Shown here one piece after another: positions 61,700 to 64,000 of a stretch of DNA of 64,000 nt. Source of the DNA: a candidate division WOR-3 bacterium (GTDB lineage Bacteria > Hydrothermota > Tepidihabitantia > SM23-42); contig JAOUFJ010000001.1 in NCBI GenBank assembly GCA_029858255.1, positions 167,592-231,591 of the forward strand. Reading direction: 5' to 3'. The notes under the pieces are model-generated. The model saw only the letters and a list, made by a program, of their open reading frames with translations. It had not been told where the DNA came from and searched no databases. The first letter of the stretch is position 1. Each line of letters begins with the position of its first letter. A program made the position numbers and the translations under genes.

Positions 61700-62333
61700 T
61701 GCTCAATCTCCAGATCCAGTACTGCGGGTCGAAGTCGAGGTGATCGATTCCACAAACAAGCCTCCTTTGGTTTTAGCGCATAACTATTTTAGACGGACGA
61801 TTGTCCATCTATACTCAGCAATGAAGCATATGGTTTCCGTCCCGGAGTGTAGCACTTGAAAGCGATGTACAGGTTTTCATCGTCAGCTAGGATATTGTAA
61901 TGGCAAGAATCAAGTTGTCAATGGTCTTGTCGACCGTGTCCCACCCAGGTTGATTCTAGGCGCCCTCAGCGCGTAGGTACGCTGTAAAAATTACTGCCCT
62001 GTTTTTTGTTTCACGGACGCTTAGTGGCGATTCTGGATCCAGGGATACCCCTTACATGGACACCCCCTATACCCCTACGTCGATATTGCAGTCACTGCTG
62101 AGCGGTGGACTTACCCTCCGCAGGGTTCGACAATCACTCACCTCAACGGTAATATTGCCAAGGGTTCAAGGTTGAGGAGGTTCTGATGTCCGGTCGCTGT
62201 GTCATATTTGTGCCAAAATGGCGGCTTGACGGCACACACCTCTAACCGTATAATGACGTAGTATTGAATATACCGATCAGATGTTTGGTATAGACAGTTG
62301 ATACAAATATTGATGTAGATATGGGGAGGATAC
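61700..62333. other. Long intergenic region, mostly unexplained
   Basis: GC-rich DNA falls off by about 61760. No open frame of reasonable length or structured RNA is recognised. It contains GAGGAGG followed by a 19-codon mini-frame near 62186 and a promoter at 62226-62254. Two copies of TTTGTGCCAAA occur, here near 62207 and beyond the next gene near 63934, bracketing it. Confidence 0.5.
62226..62254 (+). promoter_or_regulatory. Sigma70-type promoter of the SBBP protein gene
   Basis: TTGACG, 17-bp spacer, TATAAT, leaving a leader of about 70 bases to ATG 62334, which has GGGGAGG upstream. Confidence 0.55.
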
Positions 62334-63869
62334 ATGATTAGATTTCTTCAATGGTTGTGTATAGTGTGTGTGCTAATACCATCATCAATTATTCCTGCTC
62401 AAGAATGGGTGGCGAGATATAACGGGCCAGTTAATGGCTTTGATGGGGCATTAGCAATCGCAGTTGACAACGCGGGTAATATCTACGTTATAGGAAGTAG
62501 TTATGGTTCAGGCACCGGCTCTGACTATGCGACGGTGAAGTATAGTGATTCGGGGGTTGAGCAATGGGTGGCCAGATACGACGGCCCCGTTAGCGAAAAT
62601 GATTACGGCCGGAAAATTGCCATTGATAACGCAGGCAGTATCTACGTCACAGGAAGTAGTTATGGTTCAGGCACCGGCTCTGACTATGCGACGGTGAAGT
62701 ATAATGTGTCGGGAGTGGAACAATGGGTGGCGAGGTATAACGGGCCGGGCAATGGTCTTGATGTGGCAGGTGGAATCGCGGTTGACAGCGCAGGCAGTAT
62801 CTACGTCACAGGAAGAAGTGAGGGTTCAGGCACCGGCTCTGACTATGCGACGGTGAAGTATAGTGATTCGGGGGTTGAGCAATGGGTGGCGAGATATGAT
62901 GGCCCAGTTAGTGGTTCAGATCGTGGAGGCAGAATCGCTCTTGACAATGCAGGTAATGTCTATGTCACAGGAACAAGTGAGGGTTCAGGCACCGGCGATG
63001 ACTATGCGACGGTGAAGTATAATGCGTCGGGAGTGGAACAATGGGTGACGAGATATCACTACCCCGATAGCGATTTTGATGCAGCCAATGCAATTGCCAT
63101 TGATAACACAGGTAATATCTACGTCACGGGGGCGAGCGTGGGTTCAGGCACCGGCTCTGACATTGCGACGGTGAAGTATAATGATTCGGGAGTTGAGCAA
63201 TGGGTGGCAAGATATAACGGGCCAGGTGATGGGGACGATGGAGGCAATGCAATTGCCATTGATAACACAGGTAATATCTACGTTACAGGATCAAGTGATG
63301 GTTCCTATACCACCAGTCATGACTATACGACGGTGAAGTATAATGATTCGGGCGTTGAGCAATGGGTGGTAAGGTATAACGGGACGGTTTACGGAATTGA
63401 TTGGGCATATGCGATCGCGGTTGACAACGTTTGCGATATCTACGTCACAGGAACAAGTGTGGGTTCAGGCACCGACTTTGACTATGCGACGGTGAAGTAT
63501 AGTGATTCGGGAGTTGAACAATGGGTGGTGAGGTATAACGAGCCAGGGGAAGATTGGGCACATGCGATCGCGGTTGATAGCGCAGGCAATATCTATGTTA
63601 CAGGAAGAAGTTATGGTTCAAGCACCGGCGATGACTATGCGACCATCAAATATTCACCCACGGGTATCTTGGAAAACGAATTAGCTGTGAAGAATAAACA
63701 TGAGATAACTGTAACTATCTTCCGCGGACCTCTGCAACTGCCCGAAGGCAAGCAATGCAAAGTCTTTGACATCATGGGCAGGGTTGTGAAGCCTGACAAG
63801 ATACAGCCAGGCATCTACTTCATTGAAGTTAACGGTGTGGTGACACAGAAAGTTGTGAAGGTGAGATAG
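62334..63869 (+). CDS. Secreted SBBP-repeat beta-propeller protein with C-terminal sorting-type domain
   Basis: A 511-residue exported protein: signal peptide (about 1-23, MIRFLQWLCIVCVLIPSSII), then eight near-identical repeats of about 52 residues, each with YNGP...AIAVDNAGNIYVTGSS and GSDYATVKYSDSGVEQWV blocks, and a C-terminal module (about 440-511; CKVFDIMGRVVKPDKI, PGIYFIEVNG) of the T9SS type A kind. Seven- or eight-bladed SBBP propellers are typical surface proteins. The repeats are also nearly identical as DNA, so copy number may vary. A terminator follows the stop. Confidence 0.88.
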   Translation: MIRFLQWLCIVCVLIPSSIIPAQEWVARYNGPVNGFDGALAIAVDNAGNIYVIGSSYGSGTGSDYATVKYSDSGVEQWVARYDGPVSENDYGRKIAIDNAGSIYVTGSSYGSGTGSDYATVKYNVSGVEQWVARYNGPGNGLDVAGGIAVDSAGSIYVTGRSEGSGTGSDYATVKYSDSGVEQWVARYDGPVSGSDRGGRIALDNAGNVYVTGTSEGSGTGDDYATVKYNASGVEQWVTRYHYPDSDFDAANAIAIDNTGNIYVTGASVGSGTGSDIATVKYNDSGVEQWVARYNGPGDGDDGGNAIAIDNTGNIYVTGSSDGSYTTSHDYTTVKYNDSGVEQWVVRYNGTVYGIDWAYAIAVDNVCDIYVTGTSVGSGTDFDYATVKYSDSGVEQWVVRYNEPGEDWAHAIAVDSAGNIYVTGRSYGSSTGDDYATIKYSPTGILENELAVKNKHEITVTIFRGPLQLPEGKQCKVFDIMGRVVKPDKIQPGIYFIEVNGVVTQKVVKVR

Positions 63870-63886
63870 AAACCAAGTTGTAGCAC

Positions 63887-63920
63887 ATGGGGAGTGATTC
63901 AAGCGGTCACTCCCCATTTT
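63887..63920 (+). terminator. Rho-independent terminator
   Basis: An 11-bp stem ATGGGGAGTGA/TCACTCCCCAT with a 9-base loop, followed by TTT, 18 bp after the SBBP gene stop. Confidence 0.8.
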
Positions 63921-64000
63921 GCTTGTGCCAGATTTGTGCCAAATCTGTGCCATTTTCTTACCAAAACATACGGTAATAGACAGAAAAGCACCGCTTTTAC

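Noticed and set aside
61700..61830. Integron attC site next to the APH gene
   Set aside because: GTTTTAGC and GCATAAC-like words occur but do not form the required paired core sites.
62138..62335. Small minus-strand frame before the SBBP gene
   Set aside because: No Shine-Dalgarno, low-complexity Tyr/Ile content, and it covers the predicted plus-strand promoter.

Overview
The window is about 64 kb of bacterial chromosome at moderate GC. Lineage cannot be proven from the sequence. The mix suggests an uncultured lineage of the WOR-3/Stahlbacteria or Fibrobacteres-Chlorobi-Bacteroidetes-like kind: a PorV/PorQ-like outer-membrane protein plus several secreted proteins with C-terminal sorting-type domains, an archaeal-type fructose-1,6-bisphosphate aldolase/phosphatase, a two-subunit glycine dehydrogenase, a large SRP RNA with an Alu domain, and a stand-alone AmrS-type radical SAM enzyme. 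No phage, CRISPR array, rRNA or complete transposon is visible.

Layout: 1-8.3 kb holds the end of an outer-membrane beta-barrel gene, an ABC-F ATPase translationally coupled to a rifampicin-phosphotransferase-like PEP-utilising enzyme, and an SPOR protein-ridA-rnc cluster. 8.4-12.8 kb has a TPR lipoprotein, an orphan binding protein, the SRP RNA, dnaX and ybaB. 12.8-22.3 kb is a long leftward run: two paralogous Fn3/membrane proteins, three further membrane proteins of unknown function, a PPC-domain protein, a class III aminotransferase, a phosphohexomutase and a secreted peptidylarginine-deiminase-like enzyme. 22.4-32.7 kb is largely information processing (metG, tatD, rsmA, holA, leuS, a tiny HARE-HTH protein) with a DUF362 ferredoxin protein and amrS. 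32.7-44.4 kb holds a Lon-like protease, fbp, a PorV-like protein, a DUF4015-like hydrolase, a DNA glycosylase, an alcohol dehydrogenase, a secreted protein and two orphan sugar permeases. 44.6-58.1 kb holds pyrRBC, purM, fhs, a TGS GTPase, thiL, tmRNA, and gcvT-gcvH-gcvPA. 58.2-64 kb is more accessory: ymdB, nitroreductase, tRNA-Arg, a GC-rich phosphotransferase cassette, and an SBBP beta-propeller protein.

Two signals run through the window. First, promoters are strikingly uniform: TTGAC(A/T), almost always a 16-bp spacer, then TATAAT or a close match. At least ten of them sit 5-6 bp upstream of an ATG or GTG, which implies leaderless mRNAs; genes with longer leaders carry good Shine-Dalgarno sites. 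This architecture corrects several start codons. Second, intergenic DNA carries short palindromes with a shared core (CAAATC-NNN-GATTTG) but different outer arms that stay exactly complementary. Two of them touch the 3' ends of tmRNA and tRNA-Arg. A 63-bp tandem array, a 129-bp MITE with perfect 25-bp inverted ends, and other palindromic elements add to this.

Metabolically, fhs, the glycine cleavage proteins, purM and pyrRBC fit one-carbon and nucleotide synthesis, and fbp supports gluconeogenesis. The least explained locus is the 17.9-22.3 kb membrane-protein operon.
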